NCBI RefSeq assembly: GCF_014280235.1 | Contig: NZ_CP047940.1 | Coordinates: forward strand, 1,054,001 to 1,118,000 | Direction of reading: 5' to 3' | Length of the DNA stretch: 64,000 nt | DNA from: Cyanobium sp. NS01 | Lineage (GTDB): Bacteria > Cyanobacteriota > Cyanobacteriia > PCC-6307 > Cyanobiaceae | Shown: one piece after another, positions 53,644 to 62,680 of the stretch | Numbering within the stretch: the stretch's first letter is position 1 | Layout of the letters: each line of letters opens with the position of its first letter | Position numbers and translations under genes: made by a program | The notes under the pieces: generated by a model | Databases searched by the model: none | Told to the model about the DNA's origin: nothing | Seen by the model: only the letters and a program-made list of their open reading frames with translations

Positions 53644-54387
53644 GTGAGTTCGCTCCTTCGCTCCTTCGGTTGTCTTGCCAGCTCCGGGCTGTTCCTGTTC
53701 AGCGCCGTCTCGGCCTTCCCGTCTGCGGCGTCAGCCAGAGTTCTGGTGAAGGCCCAGGGCCGCTGCAAGATGGTCAGCGGTGGCTATGTGGCCTTCAACG
53801 GCCACTGCAGTTTCAAGCACAAGAGGGCCGGGGGCACCGATGCCTATGTGGTGAAGCTGGATGATGGTTCCGATTACATTTTCCGCGGTCCCAACCCCGA
53901 TGCTCTCAGTGTGCAGACCTACCGGGGCATCCTCAACGTCAAGCACAACGCCAAGAATGGCCATGATGTGTTCCGATGGGATGATGGCGAGAAGCGTCGC
54001 CTATCGGTCAAGCTGGATCACGTCCAGAACGCGGATGCCGAGTTTGACGATGACTCCGACAAGGCCACCGTGGCCGCCATCGCTGGCGGTGCAGCAGCCG
54101 TCGCTCTGATCGGTGCCCTGATCTCTGGACAGAACAGCAGCAACGCACCGGAGCCCGCAACGATTGGCGCACCGGTGAGGGAACTCCAGGATCTGGTGGG
54201 GGCCAGGGGTGGTCAGGCTGAACAGAACCTGATCAGCAAGGGCTATCAGTACCGCGGTGGCACCAAGGCATTGGACAGCTCCTTCTCCTACTGGCAGCAG
54301 CCTCGCACCGGCAACTGCGTGGGGATTCAGACCAGCGACGGCCGGTATCAGCAGATCGTCTACACCGAAAAGAGCTACTGCAACTGA
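53644..54387 (+). CDS. Secreted/membrane hypothetical protein
   Basis: 247 aa from GTG 53644. An N-terminal signal (residues 8-30) precedes a small domain with two Cys (GRCKMVSGGYVAFNGHCSF) and a VKLDDGSDYIFRGPNPD strand pair. A glycine/alanine-rich helix (IAGGAAAVALIGALISG) near residue 150 and a C-terminal Cys-containing domain, QNLISKGYQYRGGTK to KSYCN, follow. The last part resembles a widespread small periplasmic module. No family name can be given with confidence. Confidence 0.6.
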   Translation: MSSLLRSFGCLASSGLFLFSAVSAFPSAASARVLVKAQGRCKMVSGGYVAFNGHCSFKHKRAGGTDAYVVKLDDGSDYIFRGPNPDALSVQTYRGILNVKHNAKNGHDVFRWDDGEKRRLSVKLDHVQNADAEFDDDSDKATVAAIAGGAAAVALIGALISGQNSSNAPEPATIGAPVRELQDLVGARGGQAEQNLISKGYQYRGGTKALDSSFSYWQQPRTGNCVGIQTSDGRYQQIVYTEKSYCN

Positions 54388-54498
54388 TCGCAGGGTCCGC
54401 TTCCGCGTCAGCACCTGCATACTGTGGGGACTGACGCTTCTTCAGATCCGCTGTAGTCTGTAGCTCTGATGACCTAATCATCGCCACAAGAAATCTCC

Positions 54499-54705
54499 AT
54501 GACAGTTGGTGACATCTTTCGCATCATTCTGGCTTTCATTCTGCCACCCTTTGCAGTCGCCACCCAGGTGGGATTCAGCGGGCCATTCTGGCTAAACTTG
54601 GTTTTCTGGTTGCTGAGTTTCGGTGCCCTTGGGCTTCCTTTGATGGGGATCATGTGGCCGGTAGCGATCATCCACGCGATCTACATCATCATCACCCGGA
54701 AATGA
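54499..54705 (+). CDS. Pmp3/YqaE-family small membrane protein
   Basis: 68 aa. Two helices: DIFRIILAFILPPFAVATQV with the family's LPPxxV-x-x-x-G, and LGLPLMGIMWPVAIIHAIYI with the following IITRK end. Pmp3 proteins are stress-associated proteolipids that affect membrane potential. Its stop overlaps the next start, ATG 54702, by 4 bases. Confidence 0.85.
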   Translation: MTVGDIFRIILAFILPPFAVATQVGFSGPFWLNLVFWLLSFGALGLPLMGIMWPVAIIHAIYIIITRK

Positions 54706-55703
54706 TCACCGACCTGCTAGGCGGCGGGCATCAAGCCTCGCTGCGTGTCATGAAAGCGTCAATGAATCGCCTTTTTCCATCGATACCCGACTTGGACTTG
54801 GCTCCGTTGATTCTCGGGATCGCGCTCGTATCCGTTGCTGCCGGTGGCGCTGAAGCTCGTGTCGCTGCGTCCGTTGTCGTCGAGTCTCGGCCCACCGGTT
54901 CGCTCTTGGCGCAGGGCGTCCCAGGGCCAGCCAGCGTAAGTCCCTACGACGGCTACATGCGGCTTGGCTATGCCGCCTCTCGCCGGGGCGACCACCTGAG
55001 CGCCATCACCTATTTCCGGGATGCCCTCTTCTACGTGCCCGAAGACCGCGAGGCCACCATTGCCTACTGGAACGAGCGGCGGGCACTGCATGACCAGCAA
55101 GCTCCGGTTGATTCCACACCGCTAGAGAGTGCCTACGACCGCTCCATGCGCCTTGGCTACGACGAGACACAGGCCCGCGATTACCAGTCAGCCCTGATCA
55201 ATTTCCGCCGGGCCCTGGCGGAGCGTCCCGGCGACTATTACGCCAGCCAGGCTGTGCGGAACGTCACGGCTTACATCGCAGGCGAGAAGGGCCAGTCCCT
55301 CCCCAGTCTTGAGGCCGCTGATCTGACTGTTGCCTCCGGCCACTACAGCGGTGAATCGGCGTACGACCGTTACATGCGCCTTGGTTACGCTGCCGCCAAG
55401 GAGCGCCAGTTCAGCCAGGCTGCGGACTACTTCCGCAGTGCTCTTTACGAGCGGCCGGATGACCGTATGGCCACAATTGCTTACTGGAATCAGAAGCATG
55501 CCTTGATCAGTAGCAGTGCCGGTACGCCTGCCCAAGTGGATACGGCGACCTACGATCGACTGATGCGACTGGGCTATGACGCCACTCAGCGGCAGCACTT
55601 TCAGCAGGCACTCAACCACTTTGAGGCAGCCCTACGGGTGAAACCTGGAGATGCGTATGCAGAACAGGCTGTGCGCAATGTCAGCAGCTACTTGCAGCGC
55701 TGA
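54702..55703 (+). CDS. TPR protein with signal anchor
   Basis: 333 aa from ATG 54702 (ATG 54750 or 54762 also possible). A hydrophobic segment (LAPLILGIALVSVAAGGAEA) precedes four TPR-like repeats, each opening with Y-D-x-x-MRLGY. Repeats 1 and 3 end in ATIAYWN, repeats 2 and 4 in QAVRNV, so the array is an A-B-A-B duplication. TPRs bind protein partners; which ones is unknown. Probably periplasmic or membrane attached. Confidence 0.75.
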   Translation: MITDLLGGGHQASLRVMKASMNRLFPSIPDLDLAPLILGIALVSVAAGGAEARVAASVVVESRPTGSLLAQGVPGPASVSPYDGYMRLGYAASRRGDHLSAITYFRDALFYVPEDREATIAYWNERRALHDQQAPVDSTPLESAYDRSMRLGYDETQARDYQSALINFRRALAERPGDYYASQAVRNVTAYIAGEKGQSLPSLEAADLTVASGHYSGESAYDRYMRLGYAAAKERQFSQAADYFRSALYERPDDRMATIAYWNQKHALISSSAGTPAQVDTATYDRLMRLGYDATQRQHFQQALNHFEAALRVKPGDAYAEQAVRNVSSYLQR

Positions 55704-56102
55704 TGAGGCTTCTGTTGTCATCATCATCATCAGCAAGGGTGGGCTCGAAATCTCCCCTTCTTCTGATCGCTCCAGTCTTTGTTCATTCCTGCTTGCTAAA
55801 CAGAAGCTCTGATCTTGGCATCCTGGCTATGCTTTCGCCGGACTTGGTGGCACTAGGCGCAATAAGATGATTGTGAGTAGCGAGTTTTCCCCAGGTCAAC
55901 TCAGCAGTGATGCTGCGCCCCAATGGTGTGTGCGGCAGTTGCAGTAACGAGGCGAGGCGCTGTCTCGTCTCGACTTGTGCCGATGTGCAGGACCTCAGCG
56001 TGATGGCGAACTGATACTGTTCTCTCTGTTGGTTGGCAAGCCACTCGTCATGATCCTGGTGGTGGCCTGTTGCACTGGAGCCCATCTGGGATTGCTTTTC
56101 CC
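55704..56102. other. Intergenic stretch, nothing identified
   Basis: About 400 bases. It includes a CATCATCATCATC run near 55720 and a minus-strand open frame (55783-56112) whose composition is not convincing. I see no RNA fold, terminator or clear promoter. Confidence 0.5.
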
Positions 56103-56546
56103 ATGGCCGCACTGGGTCTCTCGTTCCTGCCGGTGATGGGCCACTGGAGCATCCTTCTGTGTTGTCTTGCCACAGCGCTCAGCCTGATCTTGATCACCAG
56201 CAGCAGCACTGGTCTGCGCAGCAGTGATCTGCCCTACTTGCTCCTTGTGGCGATGCCCTATTGGCTCTTGGGGCTCTTGGCCTGCTGGCAGCGTCGCAGG
56301 CAACGCTCTTCCCTGCCAGTATTTATCGCTGTGCTGATTGTGTCGTTTGTAGGCATCATCCTGTTCGGAGTGGATAGCTATCACTTCCACACCGTGCCGG
56401 CGCACAGACTGGTGCAGCGTTTCAGTGTAATCACCATTCCTTTGCTGCAATCAGCTTCTGTTCTTGCGATCGCTGCAGTGCTTCTAACCATGCAGCTGTG
56501 CAGAGATGGCAGACGCTCCAAGGCCGCTCCGCCTGGTCGGCGGTGA
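56103..56546 (+). CDS. Four-helix membrane protein, hypothetical
   Basis: 147 aa from ATG 56103. Hydrophobic segments at about residues 2-18, 20-38, 45-62, 70-92 and 105-130; short basic loops (WQRRRQRSS, RDGRRSK) suggest that these face the cytoplasm. No family is recognised. The composition and lack of repeats fit a small integral membrane protein. Confidence 0.5.
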   Translation: MAALGLSFLPVMGHWSILLCCLATALSLILITSSSTGLRSSDLPYLLLVAMPYWLLGLLACWQRRRQRSSLPVFIAVLIVSFVGIILFGVDSYHFHTVPAHRLVQRFSVITIPLLQSASVLAIAAVLLTMQLCRDGRRSKAAPPGRR

Positions 56547-56589
56547 AAGCAGAGCTGTGAACTTGTTCTTGGCCTTCAGACCAGCCAAC

Positions 56590-57354
56590 TCAGCCGCCGA
56601 AGATCACGGCCTCCGGGAATTCGTAGCGCTCGTTGCCAACCCGGATGGTGTACAGGTCCGCCTCCTTGCTGGAGGAGAAGGCGGGGTTGCCATCGGCCTG
56701 GCTGGTGTCAGCGCCGATGGCCTTGCCCATGCGGAAGAACAGGGCCCGTTTGCGGCCATCCTGGCGGGTCACCACCACTGTGGCGTCACCCCCTCCGGCT
56801 CGCGCTACACCGAACGGACACGTGCCCATCGGCTGACCTTGGGCCATGGCGCAGGGCATCGTGCCGGTGGCATCGAAATCACCTTCCCCGGCACGCAAGG
56901 CGGACGTGTCGTCCCCCCGGGCCACGGCGCCATCGGGCGACACCGCAGGCTTCAGCAGCTCGGCTGCCACGAAGCCCCTGGGCCCGCCACCGAGAGGTTG
57001 CACATCGCACCAGTCGCGCCCCTCCGCCTGCCTGCAGCCGAGATTGTCAACCACCTTCCCCTCGGGGAAGGTGGTGAGCACGGCAGCGGACAGGGACGGC
57101 TTCTCGCGCAGGTTCACCCCATCGCCGCGCACGACCCAGCTACGAGGCTTGCCCTCTTTCGACGAGGAGCTCAGCCCGGGCTCGGCCGCCACCGCGGAGG
57201 CTGGGCTGGCCGCCTGCTCCGCTTCCGGTGCCGCAGACGTGCTCGTCTTCTGGACACAGGCACCCAGGACCAGCCCCAGGCCCAGTCCCAGGAGCGCTGC
57301 CAGTGCGCCGGCTGGGTTCCAGCGAGAAGGCCATTGCAGCGTCTTGGACCTCAT
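56590..57354 (-). CDS. SH3-domain lipoprotein
   Basis: 254 aa from ATG 57354. A signal with lipobox LVLGAC near residue 32 predicts lipid attachment. An Ala/Ser-rich linker leads to a bacterial SH3 domain at about residues 70-130: WVVRGDGVNLREKPSLSAAV, then GKVVDNLGC and RDWCDVQPLG, ending FVAAELL. The C-terminal half has two Cys and VARAGGGDATVVVTRQDGRK, a strand-rich domain. Probably a periplasmic wall-binding protein. Its start is 13 bases from the divergent MlaE-like gene. Confidence 0.75.
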   Translation of the reverse strand: MRSKTLQWPSRWNPAGALAALLGLGLGLVLGACVQKTSTSAAPEAEQAASPASAVAAEPGLSSSSKEGKPRSWVVRGDGVNLREKPSLSAAVLTTFPEGKVVDNLGCRQAEGRDWCDVQPLGGGPRGFVAAELLKPAVSPDGAVARGDDTSALRAGEGDFDATGTMPCAMAQGQPMGTCPFGVARAGGGDATVVVTRQDGRKRALFFRMGKAIGADTSQADGNPAFSSSKEADLYTIRVGNERYEFPEAVIFGG

Positions 57355-57367
57355 GGTTATTGGGGGG

Positions 57368-58132
57368 ATGGCTGATGTGACTGCGCAAATCAAGCATCTT
57401 TTCCGGCCCCGAGCCACCCTGCCAGCAATCAGCATCGTGGGCCTCAGGCCCATAGGGTGGCGCCGTTTCAACCCCGATCAGCCCGCCATGCGGCGCAGGA
57501 TTCTCCAGGACCTTGCCGAAACGGCCCCGCTGGCCCTCCTGGTTGGAGCATTGGTGGGCATGGTCATGGTGCGCCTGCTCACAGCCAGCGTTGGCGAGAG
57601 CAGCAACGAGAGCCTGGAGGTGCTTGTGCTGGGATCGCTGCAGCTGGTCACGCCGATGGGAGTGAGCCTGATCTGGATCTGCCGCTGTGCTCCGCTCAGG
57701 CTGGCCCATGCTGTGCGGCGGCTGGATCGAGCTGCGCCTTCCACCACCGCGCTGCGCTGGTTGAGGGGTCAGCGGGGCGAGCTCGGGGCCGCTGTCTGCA
57801 GTGCCATGCTGTTGGTGCCGTGGTTCGAGGGGGGGCTGCTGCTGGGCGGGCTGCTGGCCACACCGCGCGCAGGCCTGGGTCTTGTTAGTGAGGTCCACGA
57901 ACTCATCGGCCTCATGGAAGCGTCCGATCTGCTCAGGTGCCTGCTGCGCGCCGGAGTTCTGACCGGTGCCGCTCAGTGTGTGTGCCTGCGCAAAGCTGCC
58001 CAGGCGAATGACCGCCAGGCTGAGCTCGCTCCCCTGCTGGCCGATGCCTTGCCCGAATGCCTTCTGGTGGTCGTTGGGCTTGAGGTGGTCTGGCTGACCC
58101 TGCTCACCCCCTTGCACGGCACCTACGCATGA
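57368..58132 (+). CDS. MlaE-like ABC permease, divergent
   Basis: 254 aa from ATG 57368. Five hydrophobic segments; the overall size and layout, with a basic N-terminal amphipathic part, TAPLALLVGALVGMVMVRLL, SLQLVTPMGVSLIWICRCAP and a final CLLVVVGLEVVWLTLLTPLH, resemble MlaE permeases. Sequence identity is not obvious by eye, so the assignment leans on coupling to the MCE gene (4-base overlap). It would move lipids between the membranes, with an ATPase that is not encoded here. Confidence 0.5.
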   Translation: MADVTAQIKHLFRPRATLPAISIVGLRPIGWRRFNPDQPAMRRRILQDLAETAPLALLVGALVGMVMVRLLTASVGESSNESLEVLVLGSLQLVTPMGVSLIWICRCAPLRLAHAVRRLDRAAPSTTALRWLRGQRGELGAAVCSAMLLVPWFEGGLLLGGLLATPRAGLGLVSEVHELIGLMEASDLLRCLLRAGVLTGAAQCVCLRKAAQANDRQAELAPLLADALPECLLVVVGLEVVWLTLLTPLHGTYA

Positions 58133-59019
58133 GTTCCCCAGCCAACGGCGATGGGCCTGCGCTCGCTGAGCTTCCTTCCACCCAGCCCGGCTGGCGCCCA
58201 CCAGTCAGCCGGCTGGGCGGGCTGTTCCTGGCCGGATCCCTGCTCCTGATGGGCTGGGTGGCTGGAAACCTCATCCATGAGCGCATGCGTTGGCGCGGCA
58301 GCAGTGTGGTGGACTTCCGCACCGACAAGGCCATGGGCCTCTGGCCGGGGGTGAATGTGACCCTCTCCGGTTACCGCATCGGCAAGGTGGAGTCCGTGAA
58401 GCTCGCCAGTGATGGTCGGGTGGATGTGAGGCTGCGCATCGCCTCGGCCTACCGCCGCCTGGTAGGCCCGAAGAGCCGGGCCACGGCCCTTCAGGAGGGG
58501 CTGATCGGCGACACCGTGGTGACGCTCTCCCCGGACATCGCCCCCCCTGACGCCGATGGGCCTCCTGCCGCGCTCACCGTTCCCTTCAATCCTTCCAGCT
58601 CTCCCGCCGACCTGCTGAGTGACCTGGCCAAGACCCGCCTGCAGCTCGATCGCACTCTTCAGGCGATTGCGGCGGTGGTGGAGAAAGACCTCCCGACGGT
58701 CACCAACCAGGTCGATGGCACCCTGGGGGATGTGCGCCGCCTGGTCGGCACCCTGGAGCGGGAGTCGGGTGCGACCGCCAAGGCCACCCGCGACACCCTC
58801 AGGCTCTACCAGCAGACCGGCGCGGCTATGGGGGAGGCCTCATCCGAGGCCACCGAGGTGATGAAAACCACGTCTCCGGTTCTGGTGGAGACGTTGCAGC
58901 AGATCAGCACCGCCTCCGCCACCACCAACAAGCTGCTGAAGCGACTGGCCGGCACCTTCCTGTTCGACCTACCGGACACTGAGCCAGCCGTTGCCCCCCA
59001 GCAGGAGGCTCTGGAGTGA
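58129..59019 (+). CDS. MCE/MlaD-domain lipid transport protein
   Basis: 296 aa. One N-terminal helix (LGGLFLAGSLLLMGWVAGNL) and an MCE domain at about residues 55-140 with FRTDKAMGLWPGVNVTLSGY, RIGKVESVKLASDGRVDVRL and GLIGDTVVTLSPD. A helical stretch of about 150 residues follows and should form coiled coil or tube. In Gram-negatives MCE proteins bridge the periplasm for lipid traffic; cyanobacterial members are tied to envelope lipid or glycolipid transport. Confidence 0.85.
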   Translation: MSSPANGDGPALAELPSTQPGWRPPVSRLGGLFLAGSLLLMGWVAGNLIHERMRWRGSSVVDFRTDKAMGLWPGVNVTLSGYRIGKVESVKLASDGRVDVRLRIASAYRRLVGPKSRATALQEGLIGDTVVTLSPDIAPPDADGPPAALTVPFNPSSSPADLLSDLAKTRLQLDRTLQAIAAVVEKDLPTVTNQVDGTLGDVRRLVGTLERESGATAKATRDTLRLYQQTGAAMGEASSEATEVMKTTSPVLVETLQQISTASATTNKLLKRLAGTFLFDLPDTEPAVAPQQEALE

Positions 59020-59035
59020 AGGGCTGACGCTCAGC

Positions 59036-59629
59036 TCAGGCCGAAAGCGCCTGCAGCCTGGAGAGTTCCGCCAGCACCTCACGACTGTGGCCGCTGGGGC
59101 GCACGGCCACCCAGCGGCTGCGCAGCACCCCGCTGGGGTCGATCAGGAAGGTGTGGCGTTGCGAGAACGGAGCGATCCAGGAGCCGTAGCGCTGACTCAC
59201 CTTCCCGCCAGGGTCGCTCAGCAGCGGGAACACCAGCCCTTCCTCACTGCAGAAGGAGGCGTGGGAGTCGGCGTCGTCGGCGCTCACGCCCACCACGTCG
59301 GCGCCGGCCCGCTGAAAGGCCTGCAGGTCGTTCTGGAAACCGCGGGCTTCGAGAGTGCAGCCGCCGGTGAAATCGCGCGGGTAGAAATAGAGCACCAACC
59401 AGCGGCCGGCAAAATCTGCCAGGGACAGCTCCGTGGGCAGCGGATCGGCTGGGCCGCGGAGGCCAGCCGGGTCGGGGGCCACACCGGGCAACCGGAACTG
59501 GGGTGCCGGAGCGTTGAGTTCAGGCAGTGTTCCACCAAGAGCCCAAGCACCAGCCGGACGGATCAGCAGCGAAGCCGCGGCAAGCAGGCTGCCCTGCACG
59601 GCGCTGGCCAGGAGCTTGCGGCGAAGCAT
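59036..59629 (-). CDS. Peroxiredoxin, PrxQ/BCP type
   Basis: 197 aa from ATG 59629. A signal peptide of twin-arginine-like appearance (LRRKLLASAVQGSLLAAASL) may send it to the thylakoid lumen or periplasm. The thioredoxin fold has WLVLYFYPRDFTGGCTLEAR with the peroxidatic Cys, VVGVSADDADSHASFCSEEG, and LIDPSGVLRSRWVAV. The resolving Cys five residues after the first, usual in PrxQ, is replaced (ARGF), so it looks like a 1-Cys form. The later CSEEG cysteine might substitute. Confidence 0.85.
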   Translation of the reverse strand: MLRRKLLASAVQGSLLAAASLLIRPAGAWALGGTLPELNAPAPQFRLPGVAPDPAGLRGPADPLPTELSLADFAGRWLVLYFYPRDFTGGCTLEARGFQNDLQAFQRAGADVVGVSADDADSHASFCSEEGLVFPLLSDPGGKVSQRYGSWIAPFSQRHTFLIDPSGVLRSRWVAVRPSGHSREVLAELSRLQALSA

Positions 59630-59658
59630 GAGGCCGGAGTCAGGAGGGCAGCACGTAC

Positions 59659-59895
59659 TCAGAGCTTGGCCAGGTTCACACCCAGTTCCTTGGCGTAGGC
59701 ACCGAGGCCTTTCTTCTGGATGGTCTTGAGGGCTTTGGTGGACACCCGCAGCTTCACGAAGCGCTTGCCCTCGGCCCACCAGAGGCGGCGCTCCTGGAGA
59801 TTCACCTGTTGGAGCTTCTTGGTGCGCACGTGGGAGTGCGAGACGGCCATGCCGTTGTTGGCGCGCTTGCCGGTGAGCTGGCAGACCCGGGACAT
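59659..59895 (-). CDS. rpmB: 50S ribosomal protein L28
   Basis: 78 aa, standard size. [38 protein letters not shown] and [16 protein letters not shown] are L28. It is a component of the large ribosomal subunit. The basic composition and the start ATG 59895 are unambiguous. It is separated from htpG upstream by about 90 bases, and followed by the peroxiredoxin gene after 29 bases. Confidence 0.97.
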   Translation of the reverse strand: MSRVCQLTGKRANNGMAVSHSHVRTKKLQQVNLQERRLWWAEGKRFVKLRVSTKALKTIQKKGLGAYAKELGVNLAKL

Positions 59896-59987
59896 GACCT
59901 ACAACCGTTCAGAACAACTTCTGGGCATCAGCCCAAGCGGAGACTTTACCAAAGAGTCGAGGCCTTGAGTGCCGTCTCCGCAGGGGC

Positions 59988-61952
59988 TCAGAGGCCGCGC
60001 TCCATCAGCTGACCCATCAGGTCGGCGCTGCGTTGCTGGAAGCCGGCCAGCTGGTTGGGCTCGAGGCCGCCCACCGCCAGGCGGGCCATCTCGTAGAGGT
60101 GGGCGCTGAGGGCGCTGGCCAGCTCCTGGCTGGGGGAGCTGCCCGAACCGGTGATCACTGAGCCGGCGCTGAGCTTCAGCAGTCCTTCCACCAACCGGTG
60201 CCGGCGGTTGATCAGCAGCACGTGGTGATCGGGCAGGCCCGGCAGGCGCTGCTCCATCAGGGCGCCCATGTCGTTGATGCGGCGCATCTGCTCCGGCAGC
60301 AGGATCAGGGCGGCGGGGGCGTTGTCGCCCTTGAGGGCCTGGATCTGGAGGGTCACCCGGTCGTCGTTGAGGGCGCTCTTGAACAGTTCCCGCAACTTCT
60401 CCGAGCTGTCCTTGCCCTCGGCATCGGCCAGTTCGCTCTCTTTCTCCTGCAGGGAGTCATCCAGCTCGGCATCGACCCGCTGGAACTTGAGATCCTCGTG
60501 GCGCATCTCCAGCCAGGGGATGAACTGGGTGTCAATGAAGGTGTCGGCCAGCAGCACTTCGGCGTCCTGGCTCTTCCACAGGGCCAGGGGGCCCGCCTGG
60601 CCAGCCTCGTCGGTGCAATAGAGCACACGCTTGTCGTGATCCCCGCTGAGGCGGCCGCGGTAGCCCAGCAGGGTGGTGAAGGCCTTGCCGCCCTCTGCCG
60701 GGATCGGATCGAGGCTGCTGCCCTCGGTGGCTTCGCCGTCGGGTTCACAGGCAGCGGCTGCAGCCGTGGTGCCGAACAGCACCAGATCCGCCACCTGGTC
60801 GGCGAATTTGTCGTCTTCCATGGCGCCGATCTTGATGAAGGGAGCCACGGACTCCCAGATCTCGGCATAGCGCCTGGGGTCGTCGCGGTGCAGCTCCTTG
60901 AGGCGATCGCCCACCTTCTTGGCCACGAAGCCACCGATTGAGCGCACACGCCGATCGGTCTGCAGGGCCGAACGGCTCACATTGAGGGGGATGTCCGGCG
61001 AGTCAATCACGCCGCGCAGGGGCAGCAGATAGCGGGGCACCACCTCCTTGATCGAATCGCTCACGAACACCTGGTTGCAGTAGAGCTTGATCTCGCCCTT
61101 CTCCCAGTCGGCCCGGCCGCTGGACTTCGGGAAGTAGAGGATGCCCTGCAGGGTGTAGGGGTAATCGGTGTTGAGGTGCACCCAGAGCAGGGGGTCGCCC
61201 TGGAAGGGGTAGAGGTAGCGGTAGAGCTCGATGTAGTCGTCGTCGCTGAGCTCGCGGGCGCTCTTGCGCCAGGGAGCCTCCCGCTTGTTGACGGTTTCAC
61301 CCTCCAGCTGCACCGCCACGGGCATGAAGTCGCAGTAGGTGGTGATCAGGGTGCGGATGCGGGAGGGCTCGATGTACTCAAGTTCCTCCTCCATCAGATG
61401 CAGGATCACATCGGTGCCTGGCTCGCTGCGCTCTGAGGCCTCCAGGCTGAAGTTGGGGGAGCCATCGCAGCTCCAGCGCACCGCCTCACTGCCCTCCCGC
61501 GCGCTGAGGGTCACCAGCTCCACCTGGCTGGCCACCATGAAGCTGGAGTAGAAGCCGAGGCCGAAGTGGCCGATGATGGCATCACCCTCGTTCTTGTATT
61601 TCTCGAGGAAGTCTTCGGCGCTGGAGAAGGCCACCTGGTTGATGTAGCGCTTCACCTCGTCGGCGCTCATGCCGATGCCGTTATCCGAGATGGTGAGGGT
61701 CTTGGCCTCGCGGTCGACGCGGATCTGGATCCTGCCCTCCTCGCCCTCGCTGCAGTCGCCGGCCATGGCGGCCATGCGGCGCTTGCTGATGGCATCGACG
61801 CCATTGCTCACCAGTTCCCGCAGGAACACCTCATGGCCGCTGTAGACGGCCTTCTTGATGATCGGGAAGATGTTCTCGGTATGGATCTGGATCTGGCCCT
61901 GTTCGGCTTGAAGCACAGTTCCGCTGGCAATGTCGTGACCTTCAGGATCCAT
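59988..61952 (-). CDS. htpG: Chaperone HtpG (Hsp90)
   Basis: 654 aa from ATG 61952. The N-terminal ATPase has SGHEVFLRELVSNGVDAISK, LTISDNGIGMSADEVKRYIN and IGHFGLGFYSSFMVASQVEL. The middle domain has LYCNQVFVSDSIKEVVPRYL and GVIDSPDIPLNVSRSALQTD. The C-terminal dimerisation part is complete. The variant LVSNGVDAI, where other bacteria have ISNASDA, is seen at the ATP site opening and seems usual for picocyanobacteria, though the loss of that Ala-Ser pair is notable. It refolds proteins under heat and light stress. Confidence 0.95.
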   Translation of the reverse strand: MDPEGHDIASGTVLQAEQGQIQIHTENIFPIIKKAVYSGHEVFLRELVSNGVDAISKRRMAAMAGDCSEGEEGRIQIRVDREAKTLTISDNGIGMSADEVKRYINQVAFSSAEDFLEKYKNEGDAIIGHFGLGFYSSFMVASQVELVTLSAREGSEAVRWSCDGSPNFSLEASERSEPGTDVILHLMEEELEYIEPSRIRTLITTYCDFMPVAVQLEGETVNKREAPWRKSARELSDDDYIELYRYLYPFQGDPLLWVHLNTDYPYTLQGILYFPKSSGRADWEKGEIKLYCNQVFVSDSIKEVVPRYLLPLRGVIDSPDIPLNVSRSALQTDRRVRSIGGFVAKKVGDRLKELHRDDPRRYAEIWESVAPFIKIGAMEDDKFADQVADLVLFGTTAAAAACEPDGEATEGSSLDPIPAEGGKAFTTLLGYRGRLSGDHDKRVLYCTDEAGQAGPLALWKSQDAEVLLADTFIDTQFIPWLEMRHEDLKFQRVDAELDDSLQEKESELADAEGKDSSEKLRELFKSALNDDRVTLQIQALKGDNAPAALILLPEQMRRINDMGALMEQRLPGLPDHHVLLINRRHRLVEGLLKLSAGSVITGSGSSPSQELASALSAHLYEMARLAVGGLEPNQLAGFQQRSADLMGQLMERGL

Positions 61953-62063
61953 CGCTGCACGGCGTCTCGCCAAGGGGGCGCCATGGGCAGGAAACCGTCC
62001 TGCTTCTCCAGCCCTGGCCGCAGCCAGTCGCTGCTATGGCTGCCCTGGACGCCGGTCTGGAAC

Positions 62064-62270
62064 TCATGGGGAGGCCAAGACGTCGGACTCAATTGTCCAG
62101 AGCTCAAGCTGCTCCAGTGTCCTGGGTTCCAGGATCAGCCGGCGGGGTGAACGCTTGCTGGGTCGTCTCTGGCCAGTCGAACCAACGGGTGCCCCAAGGG
62201 GCAGGAAGGCAGCGTGAGACCAGCCCAGATCGGCGGCACGGAAGACGGCGTAAGGGGAGGCGATCGTCAT
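62064..62270 (-). CDS. Possible small hypothetical protein
   Basis: 68 aa from ATG 62270. ASPYAVFRAADLGWSHAAFL and a basic centre (QRRPSKRSPRRLILEPRTL) look protein-like, and the frame ends LEQLELWTIESDV. There is no recognisable family or clear ribosome binding site. It fills part of a 730-base gap upstream of htpG. Confidence 0.3.
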   Translation of the reverse strand: MTIASPYAVFRAADLGWSHAAFLPLGAPVGSTGQRRPSKRSPRRLILEPRTLEQLELWTIESDVLASP

Positions 62271-62680
62271 TCTTCATGACGCGTAGTACGCACGTACTAG
62301 CGATGAATCGGGTGACTGTCAACGGCCATGCGTGCGGCACATGGCATCGCCATGCCCCGGCTGAGCCGGGAGGGCGAGCGGCGATACGCAAAACTGATAG
62401 ACCGCAGACTGGTGGTCGGGGCTCGCTGGGCCGGTCAATATCTGCTGATTTATCTGTTCGTGGCAGCGAAAGTGTGTTGACAGTTCCGAAGCACATTTGT
62501 TAGGGGAGCGTTAGGCCCCAATGCATGAGGATTTCATGCTGATGCAATTATTCAAGGTGTAACCTGCAATGCCTTCAGATCCACCGTGATCGATCGTCAC
62601 GAAGAGTAAACCGTGGTGACAATCACTCACGAAGTGCTCAGTCCTGGTTGAACTAGATTGAGGTGATGAGAGTGTGATGA
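62271..62680. other. Non-coding, lower-GC stretch
   Basis: About 410 bases with AT-rich parts around 62460-62680. Apart from the palindrome at 62284 I see no gene, RNA fold or terminator. It may hold the 3' region of the glycine-repeat gene. Confidence 0.5.
62284..62299. repeat. Palindrome TAGTACG-CA-CGTACTA
   Basis: Seven-base perfect arms around CA, 14 bases upstream of the small ORF at 62270. A regulator site is possible; no gene can be tied to it. Confidence 0.4.

Noticed and set aside
55783-56112. 109-aa minus-strand ORF
   Set aside because: No domain, no start signal, and composition not distinct from chance.
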